Shown here: piece by piece, positions 34,081 to 47,023 of the stretch
Position numbering within the stretch: the stretch's first letter is position 1
Layout: each line of letters opens with the position of its first letter
DNA from: Botrytis cinerea B05.10
Lineage: Eukaryota > Ascomycota > Leotiomycetes > Helotiales > Sclerotiniaceae
DNA length: 64,000 nt
Assembly: GCF_000143535.2 (NCBI RefSeq)
Contig: NC_037317.1
Span: forward strand, 1,488,001-1,552,000
Reading direction: 5' to 3'
Made by a program: the position numbers and the translations under genes
The notes under the pieces: generated by a model
Database searches by the model: none
Told to the model about the DNA's origin: nothing
What the model saw: the letters and a program-made list of their open reading frames with translations, nothing else

Positions 34081-36163
34081 ATGTCTTCCCCGCAACCTTT
34101 TATGCAATCGTCCCCTCTTCAGGCCTCGCCGTCGCGTCGCAAGAAGAGTCGGTTTACGTATAGACACCTCGCACAGTTGGCTCTTTCTGCTACGTCATGC
34201 CCTCTGAGGGTGATCGCGCATCTCGACCTTGACGCATTCTATGCGCAGGTTGAGATGGTAAGATTAGGAATTGAGGAGGACAAGCCATTAGCTGTGCAAC
34301 AATGGTGAGGATTCTTCCTCAATGGTTGGCCATCATGCTTCTCGAGGGTCTGCTGAAGCTAATACGTGGATTGAACATAGGCAAGGTCTCATAGCTATCA
34401 ATTATCCAGCCAGGGCATTTGGTCTCAACCGTCATATAACTATTACAGAAGCGAAGAAGCTATGTCCAGATCTCATATGTCAACATGTTGCAACTTGGCG
34501 CGAAGGCGACGAAAAATGGGCTTATCACAACGATGCTTTTAAGAATATTGCTACACATAAAGTCTCTCTCGATCCTTACAGACTCGAATCAAAACGGATA
34601 TTGGCGTGTATAAAAGATTGTCTACCAAAACATTTGCAGAGAGTTGAGAAAGCTAGTGTAGATGAGGTTTTCATGGATCTATCTGCCCAAATCCATGCGA
34701 CGCTTTTGGAGAGATATCCTGAGTTGAAGGGTCCTGCTCCTTATGATGATTTGACAGAACAACTGCCGCTACCCCCCACGACTTTTCTCGACTGGAAAGC
34801 CGATGCACTCGTGGATCTAGATAAGAATGAAGCGGAAACTGATGACCCTGATTGGGATGATATAGCAATGCTGATTGGTTCTGAAATCGTACGCACAGTT
34901 CGGGCCGCAATACGTGAGAAACTCAAATATACTTGTTCGGCCGGCGTTGCCCAAAACAAAATGCTTTCTAAATTGGGTTCCGCGCATAAGAAGCCAAATC
35001 AACAAACGGTTATCCGGAATCGGGCAATTCAGCAATTTTTATCAGGCTTCAAGTTTACTAAAATTAGAAATTTGGGAGGCAAGACAGGTGAGGAAGTGGT
35101 CAAGCTATTTAATACAGATATGGTCAATGATCTGTTGCTTGTTCCCGTGGAGCAATTGAAGCAAAAATTAGGAGAAGAGACTGGGACGTGGGTCTACAAC
35201 GTCATTCGTGGAATTGATGTCAGTGATGTCAATTCACGAACTCAGATAAAGTCGATGTTATCTGCAAAATCGTTTCGACCTAGCATTAACACACCCGAAC
35301 AGGCTAACAGATGGCTCCGCATTTTTGCGGCGGATATACAATCCCGATTAGTGGAGGAGGGGGTTCTAGAGAACAAGAGAAGGCCCAAGACGATCAATTT
35401 GCACCATAGACATGGAGCCCAAAGCAAATCTCGACAAGCGCCTATTCCGCAAGGAAAGCAGATGGATGAAATACTCCTTTTTGAACTTGCCAAGACACTT
35501 CTGAATCAAATCATGCTTGATGGGAGGGTTTGGCCTTGTTCTAATTTGAGTTTAAGTGTCGGCGGGTTTGAGGATGGAGTGCCCACTGGTAACATGGGTA
35601 TCGGGGCGTTTTTGGTCAAAGGTGATGTAGCCAGGGCTCTAAACAATCCAGCTCCGCGAGCCCCGAACGTATCTGCGGAGAGACCTGAAAAGAGACGCCG
35701 TGTACTTGATGCAGGAATCCAGAAATTCTTCGTCAAAACAGATAGCGTCGAAGAGCACGATGATGATTTTGGCGGTGAGCAGAGTTTAGCCGGGCCAGGC
35801 ATCGTATATGAGGAAAAGGGGCATTCGCTTCCCAAAATGGATTTCAAGGCTGCACGTTTACCACAAGAGAATGAGGCGGCCAGAAGCCCAGAAATACCAG
35901 CCAATCCCTCTGCCCCAAAACAATCACAAATTACGGAATTTCTATGCACCCGTTGCAATCAGGCGCTGGATTGTGCAGAGGCATTTCAGAGTCATCAAGA
36001 TTGGCATTTCGCTAAAGATCTTCATGATGAGGATCGTTCAAGGCGTACACCGCCAGCTCCTACTCCTTCCTCCGCCAGCAAAAGGGGTGTGGCATCGAAG
36101 AAACGAGGCAACGGACGTGGTAGCCGACCAGAAAAGGGTCAAAGCAAGTTGACATTTGGATAA
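34081..36163 (+). CDS. rad30: DNA polymerase eta (Y-family, Rad30), 668 aa, 2 exons
   Basis: Exons are 34081-34304 and 34381-36163; the 76-nt intron splits the Trp codon of QQWQGLIAINYPAR. The palm begins AHLDLDAFYAQVE (acidic residues D49 and D51), and the second catalytic site is KASVDEVFMD. The helix-hairpin-helix region (KIRNLGGKTGEEV) and the little finger follow. The C-terminus has a UBZ zinc finger (FLCTRCNQALDCAEAF, then HQDWH) that binds ubiquitinated PCNA, and the last residues QSKLTFG form a PIP-like box. Length and layout are normal for the family. The enzyme copies past UV-induced thymine dimers in the nucleus. Confidence 0.96.
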
Positions 36164-39100
36164 TGAAAAACAGATGAAACAACTCTCTCCGACAGCATTT
36201 TCACCATATCCTGAAGTGCCACACGATACCTTTGACTTGTAGGTGAATGCGCCGAGATTTTACCACTCGTGCTGATGGACAGAGCCCTATGGTTCCTTCC
36301 AGAGGGCGGCCAATTCATGCTCGAACTATGCTCCGGTATACTGTGCAACTGGAACCATGTGCTCACCGGGATCGCACATGTTGGATGCAACGTGATGTCC
36401 GGATGTACAAGCACGATTTTGCGGTATGAGCTCCATTGGACAACGAATTCGTAGAATGTGATCTTTCTGAAGCTACGAGTAATGCAATAACGACCATTAC
36501 TGCGATAGTATTCCTTCTAGAGGTTCAGCTGGAGCCGGCCACCCGGCCATAGTATGGCCTCACAAATGATAAGCAGGTTTGCCATGGATCCAGGCTGTCA
36601 GATTTTACAAGCAACACTCGTACTTGGATCTTCAGGACGGTCATGCGCAATATTGGAGGCATCAAGAACAATAGATAATGTCTCACCCACACAAAGCACG
36701 CCTATCTGGATGAGATGAGAGACATGCCGTTAGCCCTACCAAATTTGAGTCGTTCGTCTCTCGTCAGATATCCTGATCGGCAGAGTACATCATCAACTAC
36801 TGTACATATACAGTAAGACGCAAAGAGATCCAGAGCCTCGTGGTGGTGAGAGGAAGTAAAAGAATAAAAATTATCGGATTATCGGTCGGCCTGTAGTGAC
36901 TCTAGACAATCTACAAACGCCAGTCGCATGGATTTGTTGTCAATGTGCCTTAAATTAATCCATGTATAAAAGTATCATGATGGCTTCTCGAAAGACAAAT
37001 GAAAATTAACTCTGAACGATTGTGAACCTGTGAAATTGAACTTTATATGGGTTAGGCAGCATTTTGCTTGCGTTAGGCTGGGATGCATCAATACCCAACC
37101 CGATTGAATTCGCGCCACAAAAAAATCACAGACCACCCAAACCACCAAGATCACAAACCTTGCCAGCAAAACTGCAGGAATCGCTGGCTGCCCTTTGCTT
37201 TTTGAGATCTCATTCACCATCACCATCACCATCACCATCGCCAGCGCCAGTTTCTGTTCCTGCTCCTGCTCCAGCTCCTGCTCCTGCTCGTTCTTCGCAG
37301 AACATTCAAGCCTTGAGTGTTTCTGGCGTGCAATTCGAGCGTCGGCATTGGGCGTCCAATCTCATCTCCACAATGGGTTCCTCGGTCTAGCAGATTGAGA
37401 TGTTAATGTGATCTGACAGGTAGAATCCTGCGCACAACATGTGTGGGTAGTAAGTATAGCACAGGGCATCGCATAGCATAGCATATTCATGTAAGGTCAA
37501 GGTAGGTGGAAAGGGCTCTGACACCGATTCGACCACACACTTTGATTGCAATAAACGAAGAATTGGTCAAAGGGACCCTCGGCGTCGCTCATTACAGGTT
37601 GGGTATTCTCCTCTGATGTATTCACGCGTCATCTTCGATCACTTTACACACCCATTGTGCCATCCATTTCCTTCCTTTCCCGCTGTAGTAGCAAGGAAAG
37701 GAGTTCCACTTTCTGGCAAAGTCGGCGAGTCTATATTCCCCAGAACCCAGAATTTACATTGGGTCGTTGGTCGTAGGACCGAATCATCATGGAACGGCAC
37801 TGTGATAGACTGGCTTTTGAACCCTGGATAGATCCAATAGTTCAGGCTTGAGAAGATGGGAGATGATGATGGGTTGATGGATTGATGAGCGGATGGTAGG
37901 GCGAGATACCAATTTGTTTGATGGACGTTTTCTAATAAGTATACCCAAAGATGCCCTTACCAGAAAGAAGGTTTTGGTTAGAGTTTTTTTTAATGAATCA
38001 TGTCGACATTTTTCACTATACTCCTGACATGAAGATATAAAACTTTGAACCCGCAACACGAAAATCTAATTTTTAATTGGTTTACTATTGAAACTTCTTC
38101 CCACGCCTAGCTATAACGAGGCATATCTATCTCTATCTCTATCTCTATCTGTCTCCATATCCGTACATAGCTAGGTACATGAACCTATCTATCTACCTAT
38201 ATACCTCCCTTGAGTTGCCACCGCCGTTGTTGCTGCTGCCCCTCTTTGAAACCCCTTCGGTGCCGTCGCTATCTTCCACCTTGCCATATCCAACCTTACG
38301 CCACACTTGTCGACCCATCCCATATTCCAGTCATCCTTCCTTTAGACACTCTCGTGCGAAAGTGCCTCGGAGGAGCAAGAAAACAGGGCCGGCTCGATCA
38401 CGCTGCCCACATTTGGTTTTGCATTGCGCTTGCTATTCGTCATATCCCGTCCACAGTGCTTGACTACAAGAACAGGAATTTGGCATTGTGACTGCATTCC
38501 ATAGCCAGCAATATATTAATTACCTTGGATAATCTAAGACGAAAGGAAAGAGAAGAGACCCCTCCTGCGCTGCTTCCCCTTCTTTTGTCGTCTCTCCCTC
38601 CTCAGCAAAAAGAAAGTTCGGTCATTTTCCTGAATGTCAGATCAAGCCAGATCCAGTCAAATTCATTAAACAATCGATCGAGAAAGATCTTCCTCTCCAA
38701 ACACAATAATAAGCATAATCCCGTCACCACTCTTCCCAAATTCCACGCACTCTTATCAATAGTTAATGCTCTTGACTGGTTGGGCGTTGCACGATATATA
38801 AAAGCGGCCAGTTTCAAACCATTGTAACTGCACCATTCCTAAACGGACACTCAGCTATAGTTGCAGGCGACAGGGGGGTGAAAAAAGACACACACTCGAC
38901 ACACACCACCCCTCGTAAACCCAGCCTTCCTTCGCTTTCGCCACTTTCTCCCACTCTTCCTCTCACTCACCGTCTTATCTAAAAAATCAATTCTTCCTTG
39001 GAGTGAAGTGAGTGAGTCTTTAAGAGTCAAAACGTCCATCGAAAGAAAGAATCACCAGGGGAACAGACAGATCGCCAGCTCAGAGAAAACATCCCAGTCA

Positions 39101-39547
39101 CCATTCGTCTAGAAGATTAAATTGTTTAGTTGCCTCTTCCTGGAGCACAACTTCACATTACACGACATCGTTATACCAGCTTCCACGTCTTCTGCGTTAC
39201 CACTCTCTGGGATTGGATAGGACCTTTTCAAGTCTCACACCCTCTTCCCACACGCTTTCCAGACTCCAAAAGTTACTCAGGACCAACCGATCCCTTCTCT
39301 TACTTCCACAGGATTACTTCTTCTCGAGGCTCCCGTTCATACCCCCTCCCGGACATTGAGAAAGTTTCCCACTTCTCCAAACAGGATTTTCTTCTAGCCC
39401 GTTTTCTGACTCTCCAATTTGTCACCGGTTATTTTGTGTGCTACCACATTTATCCCCTAGGCTGACTTGTGTGTGATTTGCATTCCAAAATCCTCACTTC
39501 TGGTCCTTCTCTTTCTCTTCCCACCAACTCTTTCCTGGATTATCATC
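36164..39547. other. 3.4-kb intergenic region with simple repeats
   Basis: It contains CACCAT hexamer repeats (about 37207-37235) and GCTCCT/CCAGCT repeats to about 37290, plus CTATCT repeats near 38125-38195. From about 38850 the sequence is C/T-rich and likely a long 5' leader of the RfeG-type gene. No independent gene is supported. Confidence 0.45.
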
Positions 39548-40838
39548 ATGTCGCGACGTGACGATAGAGATAGCAGAGCTTCGCGCTCGCAACCGCAGCC
39601 AGCACCTGTTGCCAGAACAGGCCAGTTTGTTATTGACGCTGAAGGTATCGACAGAGAAGTTATCACGGCCGATATCTGCCGGTATCTTGGTAACGATGCT
39701 CTCGTCAAACCGGGTGACGTGGAAGTAAGTCGCCTGCAAAATTTTCAGACTTGAATCCTCGATGGAAAACTAATATCTTCACCTACAGGACCCGAGAACG
39801 AAACAACTTAAGCCTGTCTACGTGATCACAGCTTACAGGAATCTTACAAATGTAATGTCGCGTTATATCGATTGAGTGATGTCGCTGATGAATTCTGGGT
39901 GTAGGCAATGATATTTGATTTAAAGCAGGCGTCTGCAGACTGGCGAGCTGAGAGACTTGCTAGATCTAATGCACAATACCCTACAAACGGTATCTCTTTA
40001 AGGGATTCGAACGAGATGGTTCGAAAATCTAACACCCCTATAGTAGTGGACTACAGAAGCTCAAATGCACTCGATCAATCTATTGCTCGAATGGATAGAA
40101 TGGATGCAACACAGCCTCGACCTGCTGCACAACAAGGGATGTATAATTCACCATCGGCTGCTGTGCCCAGTTCCCAATCATATCAACCAAGTGGCCAGGG
40201 TTACTCGGCGGGTTACAGTCAGCCCACAAGTTACCAGAATGATGGCTACACCCAGCCATCATCACAACCGTATGCTCCTTCTACCCAAGGATACCCTCAT
40301 GACTCCAGGACTTATATCCACGGATCCAATTATTCTGTTGCTGAACCACCCGCTGGCCGCGGCGGATCTGTTCCTCAGTCAACTCCTAGGACTCAATATC
40401 CACCTAGTACATCCTACCAAGCACCTGCAGCGCAGTACTACTCTCAATCTGGACCACCTGCATCAACTCCAGCATATGCCGCCCATGCACCAACAGATCC
40501 CTACTATAGTAGTCGTGGTGCGTACGCCCAAGTGCATCCATTTTCTTAATTGTTTTTATTCTCGCAAACGAACGTAATCTAACAATTTAGCTGCTCCATC
40601 AGGCAATTATGAATCCACACCGGAGATATACGACAACAGAGCGTACCCGGAAAGTTCAGATTACCAGATGCAAGATGCCGGATATACTGAACCAGGCTCA
40701 TCATACCAGGAACCTGTATCATACTCTCAGCCAATGCCATCTGGACGAAGTGGCACCGCCACTTCTTCATCTCAAAGGCCGCGTGACCGGGACAGTAGGG
40801 ATGACCGTGACAGACATCACCAGCGCCGCAGGAATTGA
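39548..40838 (+). CDS. rfeG: RfeG-type putative transcriptional regulator, 366 aa, 4 exons
   Basis: Exons are 39548-39724, 39789-39851, 39905-40517 and 40591-40838. The N-terminal 120 residues (GQFVIDAEGIDREVITADIC, then DPRTKQLKPVYVITAYRNLT and MIFDLKQASADWRAERLARS) match the conserved region of Aspergillus RfeG-like proteins as I remember them. Residues about 150-300 are low-complexity and rich in Gln, Ser, Tyr and Pro. The C-terminus is Arg/Asp-rich (RPRDRDSRDDRDRHHQRRRN). This suggests a nuclear, condensate-prone regulator. DNA binding is not shown by any classical motif. All splice junctions keep frame. Confidence 0.8.
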
Positions 40839-43408
40839 TCTTCTCTCTGGGACGTAATTGATTTGTGCGATACTGTTTCCTCGGACTTTTATCATGTCCT
40901 GGCGTTTTTTTCATTGCTTTATTCCCTGGATTTACTGGAACACTGGACCAATCAAAGGAATCTCCTATATTATGGATCCAGACGAGACTATGGGTACTTT
41001 ACGACTTCACTTCATCGGAATCTTAATAAAAAGCCAAGAATGCAATAGGTATTGCATCTTGGAAATCGAGGTATGGTCTTTATATTACCAGGATTTTTTA
41101 TCATACCCATCGCTAGACTACTACCAACTGGACCGAATACGGAATGTATTATCGGAGAATTACCGCGGATATTTTATCATGAACTTTGCATGTGCAGAGC
41201 ATTTATCCCAGGCTTAATGAGCTTCGAAGGACCAAATGAGGATAATGGATGTGTTTTTGCCTTCTTGCATTTTTTATCTGTCAGTTGCATCAGTTTTTGC
41301 ACACGCACAGGCCGTTGGTGCGCATTATGAGTTTACGTTTTCTTGAAAGTTTCTGGATTATCTTAGGATACCATCCCTCATACTTGCTGTCTTGGACCCA
41401 AATTCCGGAAGCCTCGCCGGCTGGGGTTTCCTCCATACCACGTTTCGTGATTTGGTTAGTATCTTAATACTCGTTGGAGCATTCAGGTCTGGGTTCAGGC
41501 AGCATTGTAGAGGAGTTTGTATATACATCGACAGCAGCCACTCAAAGGATAATTTCAACACTTCAAAACAATGCCCATCCACTTCATTTCATGGATTCCC
41601 TTGTGGTCAAGACCCGACCATGGATTTTCATCACTGACTTTCAAGCATGGATTCACAGCACAGGTATAGTGAAACCATCCGGTTTTGGGACCTCTTTCTG
41701 GATTGGCCTTCTTTTTATTTGGACCTGGATTACTACCCTTACGGACTACCGTCTCTTGGATCTCAGAAGTTCAAGCCATTGGACGTGCTATCTTTCGATA
41801 TTCCCTCCGTTGCGTTTATTCGATTCAGGTGTGTATCAAGGACCAATCAGCTCGATCAAATCTCTTTTCGTCGCCTTGTCCATATGAATCTCATCGCGTG
41901 CCGTAAGACCGGAACATCTGACCTTTCCATGGGTTACAGAAGGTTGTTGTGCGCCGCTTTGACACAGTCCCGAGTAATAGGGAGTGTAGCTCACACAAAT
42001 ATCAAAACATCTAAGCAACATTATGAAAGGGCCTCGGAAATCGACGCATTGCAAGCATATCCGTGGCTTGAACTCGACGTCTCAACTCAGGATCCATCTC
42101 CAAGTGACCTTGAAGAGAGACACATAATCCATCCAAATTGGTCACCGAATACTCCCGAGGATTATCTAAACCTTGCAGTATTTTGCCATATCTCGCCTGA
42201 TCTCAGCACTTTCGACAGTTTTTTGCATGGCTTCAAATCCAGGATAGCAGACTTGATCATCATCCAGCTTTTGTAAAACATATATACGCTGGATGTTCAA
42301 TACCGTGGTCATTTACTAGCAGCTGTTAGCCATTTTTTCTGAGGACGGACAATCCAACCACGGGGCAAAACGACCGAATCGCACATCTAATCTATCGTCT
42401 TCATTGACTTGCGGCAGCAATAGGAGATTGCGTGTCAAAACTGGGAACCTTCGGAAAGGTGGTTTGGCTTCAAGAGATTTCAATAATTCAGGGTGGCAAT
42501 AGTCTGTTATTTCATTCTTCTGATACTCGGCTCACGTGCTGGCGGGCCTGAGTTGTACGATTGAGATTGGTTTCATTCTAGTTTTGTGGAGGTTTTAAGG
42601 ACTTCATATTCGTTTCCAGTTGGGTTGTGAGGAAACATAATACGCATGGCGGTCAGGTTGGTCAGTTGGTCGGTGGCATGGTGTGGTCATTGGCACATAT
42701 AATCATTTGGATCATCTCGCAAAATGGCATAGGTGGCATAAGTTTAGATATTGTTACGCCATCGGTGCTCATGGCTTTTTAATTACTAGTTTTCGTTTCA
42801 TGTTTATTTGGATTTCTGTTCGCTATGGTGCTGTGATGGTAGACAAATGGACGGTGTGCAATGAGATAAATGACGGTCGAAACTGCAGCTTTGTGCAATA
42901 TTTAGGAAAAGAATGAAAGACCCTCTGGAAGACTAGATTCGAATTGCATAAATCTAAATCAACTGATGTTATGGCTCTTGGCTCTAGGCAATGTAGAGCT
43001 TGTGAAATGGTGATTTACCATACGCATACTATGCCTGACGGCAGCAATAAAGGGGCATATCGATGATTGTAGGTAGACGTTTGGGATGTTGATATGTCTA
43101 AGATGTTAATCTCTTCTAAATGCCAATTGTGAACCTTATCCATTTTGAGAATGTCTTTACAAATCAAAATTATATCCAGATGATATTGAAGGTTGTTGAA
43201 CGAATCGTCTTGAAATGTGAACGCTCTGGATTTGTTGAATGCGTATCTTTACAGTAGGTATGGGAAAGCCTAAAAGTTGATATCTGGGGCAAGTTATCGT
43301 ACCGAGGCTTACCTAGAATGTCTCTGTGCATGGATTCATTCATTCATTCATTTACTCGTCGACATCATCAATTACATGCATGCATTATCATACTTATAAT
43401 AATTCGTG
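40839..43408. other. Intergenic region with one unexplained ORF
   Basis: The first 400 bp are probably the 3' UTR of the RfeG-type gene. An open frame at 41647-42276 (+), 209 aa from an ATG, is the only sizeable ORF. It lacks recognisable domains and has irregular composition, so I do not call it a gene. The last few hundred bases should be the promoter of the lipase gene. Confidence 0.4.
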
Positions 43409-45109
43409 ATGCTACTGCTTTCTTTGTGTTTAATTCCATTGATTTATACTTCTATTCTGGTATCAGGATGGAATAATTACTGGGCTGAAGGTTTCCAGGT
43501 GCCGTTCCTACAGTCAGTTCAAGCTCCATTACGACAATGGGCCTCATCACCCAAAAGCTCTGGAGGCGATGCAGCCATTACTCAGAGTCGAACTCTCACT
43601 CTGCGAAGCGTATATCATCGCGGAACCAAAGAATATCCTGACTTACATCGACGGCTCAAAATCAATCCCGAGAAGATAAGGAAAGCGGCTCTTGAAGTTA
43701 GCGATGGCGAATCTGAAATTGGGCCGTTTACCCTTCACACAGCTCCAATAGGCATCCACAGACTTCGAAAGCGAAGTGTACAAGATATAGAAGCTTTCAA
43801 TCAATGGCCTGCCGACTTGCCTGCATCGGCATGGTCTGTTGATGATGTGTCGGCGCCAAATGTGACGGACAAATCCACTGTGGTCAACTTTGCTGTCATG
43901 GCAGCAAACACCTACCAGCGAACTCCAGATGACCCTCAATGGGAAGACGTAAAACCTCCCTTCAATCTTTCATCTTCCATTGGATGGGAATCGGATGGTT
44001 TGCGGGGGCATGTTTATGCCGACGATACAAATACTACAATCGTTATCGCGTTGAAGGGTACAACTTCAGCTGTATTCGATGGGGCGGAAACAACTACAAA
44101 TGATAAAGAGAATGATAATCTGTTTGCGGGATGTTGCTGTGGACAAGGTGGATGGGGGCTACGAAAAGTATGCGATTGTATGACGGCAACATATACATGC
44201 AACGAAATGTGTGTTTCTAAAGCATTAAAGAAACCGAATCGCTACTATCAAGCTGCCGTGGAACTTTATGGAAATATTACAGAAGAATACCCCAATGCCG
44301 ATGTTTGGTTGACTGGTCATTCTCTTGGAGGACTTGTCACTACTCTCGTTGCGTTAACTTTTGGTCACCCTGTACTGACTTTTGAGTCGGTTCCTCAAGC
44401 ATTGGCAATCTCTCGATTGGCTCTTCCTACTCCACCAGGATACAATTCAGCCTCTGAAGCTCGTGATAATGTAGGTATCTGGAATTTCGGACACACCGCT
44501 GATCCAGTATATATGGGTACGTGCAATGGGGCCACATCACTTTGTGCTTTTGCTGGTTATGCCCTCGAGTCGACGTGTCATGCAGGATTACGATGTGTAT
44601 ACGATGTTGTTACAGATTTTGGCTGGAGTGTATCTCTATCGACTCATGGAATCAGAGCCTCCATCAGAAATGTATACAAGAAGTATGATAAAGCCCCGAC
44701 GTGTGTTGCCGAGACCGATTGTGTTGATTGCTTTAATTGGAAACGAGAAAAGGGGCCTCACTCTACTTCATCAAGTACTACTGCAAGTACAAAATCAAAG
44801 CCAAGGACTCGTACCGAAACTTGCAAAACTCCTGGCTGGTGGGGTTGCTTAGATGAAGGTAGTGCAAGTACAACGTTCACGTCAACGACAACGATAACCT
44901 CGACATCTTGTAGGAGTTATGGGTGGTTTGGGCGATGTATAGATCCAACTGCTACTACGTTCACCTCTAAAACCACCGTTATCGAGGCTTCGGCAGCTAT
45001 TCAAGAGGTTACTGCTACTGTTACGAGTAGTGAGGATCTCGCTAGAGGACTCAAGACTCAACCAGTCCAAACACATCAAATCACTGCCTCTCCAAAAGCT
45101 CCGACTTGA
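43409..45109 (+). CDS. atg15: Atg15 autophagic-body phospholipase, 566 aa
   Basis: Single exon with ATG at 43409. An N-terminal hydrophobic signal-anchor (LLLSLCLIPLIYTSILVSG) precedes a luminal lipase domain. The nucleophile motif GHSLGG places Ser at residue 305. Characteristic Atg15 segments follow: FGHPVLTFESV, HTADPVYMGTCNGATS and DCVDCFNWKREKG. The Ser/Thr-rich tail (residues about 450-545) carries a duplicated Cys/Trp unit (CKTPGWWGC and CRSYGWFGRC), which looks like a repeat of a small module. The protein travels via the multivesicular body to the vacuole and breaks down autophagic bodies and membrane lipids. Confidence 0.94.
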   Translation: MLLLSLCLIPLIYTSILVSGWNNYWAEGFQVPFLQSVQAPLRQWASSPKSSGGDAAITQSRTLTLRSVYHRGTKEYPDLHRRLKINPEKIRKAALEVSDGESEIGPFTLHTAPIGIHRLRKRSVQDIEAFNQWPADLPASAWSVDDVSAPNVTDKSTVVNFAVMAANTYQRTPDDPQWEDVKPPFNLSSSIGWESDGLRGHVYADDTNTTIVIALKGTTSAVFDGAETTTNDKENDNLFAGCCCGQGGWGLRKVCDCMTATYTCNEMCVSKALKKPNRYYQAAVELYGNITEEYPNADVWLTGHSLGGLVTTLVALTFGHPVLTFESVPQALAISRLALPTPPGYNSASEARDNVGIWNFGHTADPVYMGTCNGATSLCAFAGYALESTCHAGLRCVYDVVTDFGWSVSLSTHGIRASIRNVYKKYDKAPTCVAETDCVDCFNWKREKGPHSTSSSTTASTKSKPRTRTETCKTPGWWGCLDEGSASTTFTSTTTITSTSCRSYGWFGRCIDPTATTFTSKTTVIEASAAIQEVTATVTSSEDLARGLKTQPVQTHQITASPKAPT

Positions 45110-46424
45110 GAAGAACCAAGTATAATACACGTTGACACGAATTTGTGATTGGATACCGGATTTTTTATCATACCATTGTCTTGTTATAATTGGAGAATAT
45201 AAGATCTCCCCGCTGATATCTTTCGGGTGATCTTTATCAAAGAGTGAAGTCTGAGCAAGCAACAGAGCGACTTCTAGGCTTTGATTCGGATCTAGTTTCT
45301 CAAACGCCAGTACTGGGCATCTAAGCATGCTACCACCTCACCAACTTCAATCATTATTACCAAGCTCCTCATGCAAGCATCATGGCTCATTACTGATCAA
45401 ATGGTGGCCCGTTTTAGGTTTCATTCGGGCGTCTATTGAAAAAGATTGATTCGTGGGTTCATTTCGTCCATTCAGTGTCCGATCTTTTGAAGGACAGAAG
45501 AGGAAGCGACTGAAAAACTCTTACAGAAGCATATATTCAAGCACATGTATAGAAGGATACTATTACGTTTGTAACATTATTTAGGTAGAATAAATCATAA
45601 CACTCAGAATGCATATTGTTTGCTATTTATACGATACGCCGTTCATTTCTCGTGGTCGCGAAAGTTCATTCAAGATCTCACTGGGTTCCGCGGCGCTTCC
45701 TGATAAATAAAAGGGGCATTTTAAGTGCGTTCCAGGCAATTGAGAACGGTAAGATTGTTTAAAGCAGGGGATGATATATCGTTAAAGGAAATTGCAGTAG
45801 GTGGTAAGTCTAGAGGTGTTGGGAAAGGGGAGATTGATAGTGGTATTGGAAGTGGAAATGGAAATGGCGCTGTTTGAGGGAGAAGTGGTGTTAAGAGGCA
45901 ATATTGGGTTAAGAATGAGAGAGGAAGAGAATAGACTCGAGATACAAATGAAGGAAACGCGGTTATTAAATGGACTTTTCTATTACAGATTGATGTTTTT
46001 TTATGTGATTCATATTATAGCTTCGCGACTTGGGATGGGAATTCTGGGATTGTAGTACAAACTTGGTTTCCTCTCCATGAGGTGGGATTTGATATCTGGA
46101 ATAGCTGGTGGAGAAGCAGCATTTGATTTTAAGGAAGATGGATAGAGGTAGAGGTAGAGGTAGGATCGGGTTCATCTCTAGTCAGTGATCGGTTGAAGAG
46201 TAGGGGGGATATATGTATATCTCCCTCTCTCTCTATAAAAAGGTTGAGTGGGTTTTCAATCTCATCTAGAAGAATCTACGGACAGACAGACAGATGGACG
46301 GACGATAGATAGATAGATAGATACTATCCAATTTATTCCTTCACAAAACACCCGTTAGTTAATTCTATCTCTGAAAATGTAGAATATCCTTCCCGTTTAC
46401 CCACGCACATATCCGCCTAGCCAT

Positions 46425-46464
<40 letters not shown>

Positions 46465-46915
46465 CAAAACAAAGAGAACTTCTCCAATATCACGTCAGTA
46501 GCTAGCTAGATCGAGGTGGTACGCGAATGCTCGCTCATTTTAGATACATCCATCCATCCCATAATGCAAAGATTCCTCCTTCCTTTTGATAGCTCTTCTC
46601 CTTTACACTCGGAATTCAGATTTGATTGTACATGTATATATATAAACAGCCACCCACATTCATCTCAACCAGTGATATCTTCATATTTTCTATCTATTCA
46701 CTCACTCACTCACCATCCCATCTCATCATAAATCCAAATGCGATAGACACAATAGTAAATAAATGGCATGATGAAGAAGAGGTACACAGATATATATGTA
46801 TATGTTGGTATATATATAAATATATCTATCCAACCCTTCAAACAAAAGCCAAAGCAAAATCCCCCCTTTCCTCTCCCCCCAACAAACAAACAAACCAACC
46901 AAAAACAAAAAGAAA
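45110..46915. other. Intergenic region with poly(A) and simple repeats
   Basis: No gene is supported. GATA tetramers occur near 46308-46322 and a run of 35 A at 46426-46460. Confidence 0.5.
46426..46460. repeat. Homopolymer A35
   Basis: Thirty-five consecutive A. It could be slippage or the 3' tail of a retroposed sequence; no parent sequence is recognisable to its left. Confidence 0.9.
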
Positions 46916-47023
46916 TGCGTTCGCCGGGAATCGAACCCGGGGCCCATCGAGGTTGTTTCGCACTCTCTTGTGAAGAAGAGAGATAGATGGCAACGATGGA
47001 TTTTACCACTAAACCACAAACGC
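46916..47023 (-). tRNA. tRNA-Gly(GCC) with 37-nt intron
   Basis: On the minus strand the acceptor stem GCGTTTG/CGAACGC encloses a D arm (TGGTTTAGTGGTA), an anticodon stem CATCG/CGATG with loop TTGCCA-T, and a T arm CCGGGTTCGATTCCCGG. The anticodon GCC is at 46991-46989. The intron (46987-46951) lies one base after the anticodon, the standard site for tRNA splicing endonuclease. The mature length is 71 nt, usual for tRNA-Gly, with A as the discriminator base. Confidence 0.95.

Noticed and set aside
37064..37390. Pro/Ser/Ala-repeat ORF
   Set aside because: It has no ATG start and its repeats come straight from CACCAT and GCTCCT microsatellites.
41647..42276. 209-aa ORF from an ATG
   Set aside because: No domain, signal or compositional support; it lies where the 3' UTR and spacer of the RfeG-type gene are expected. 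Kept only as an intergenic remark.
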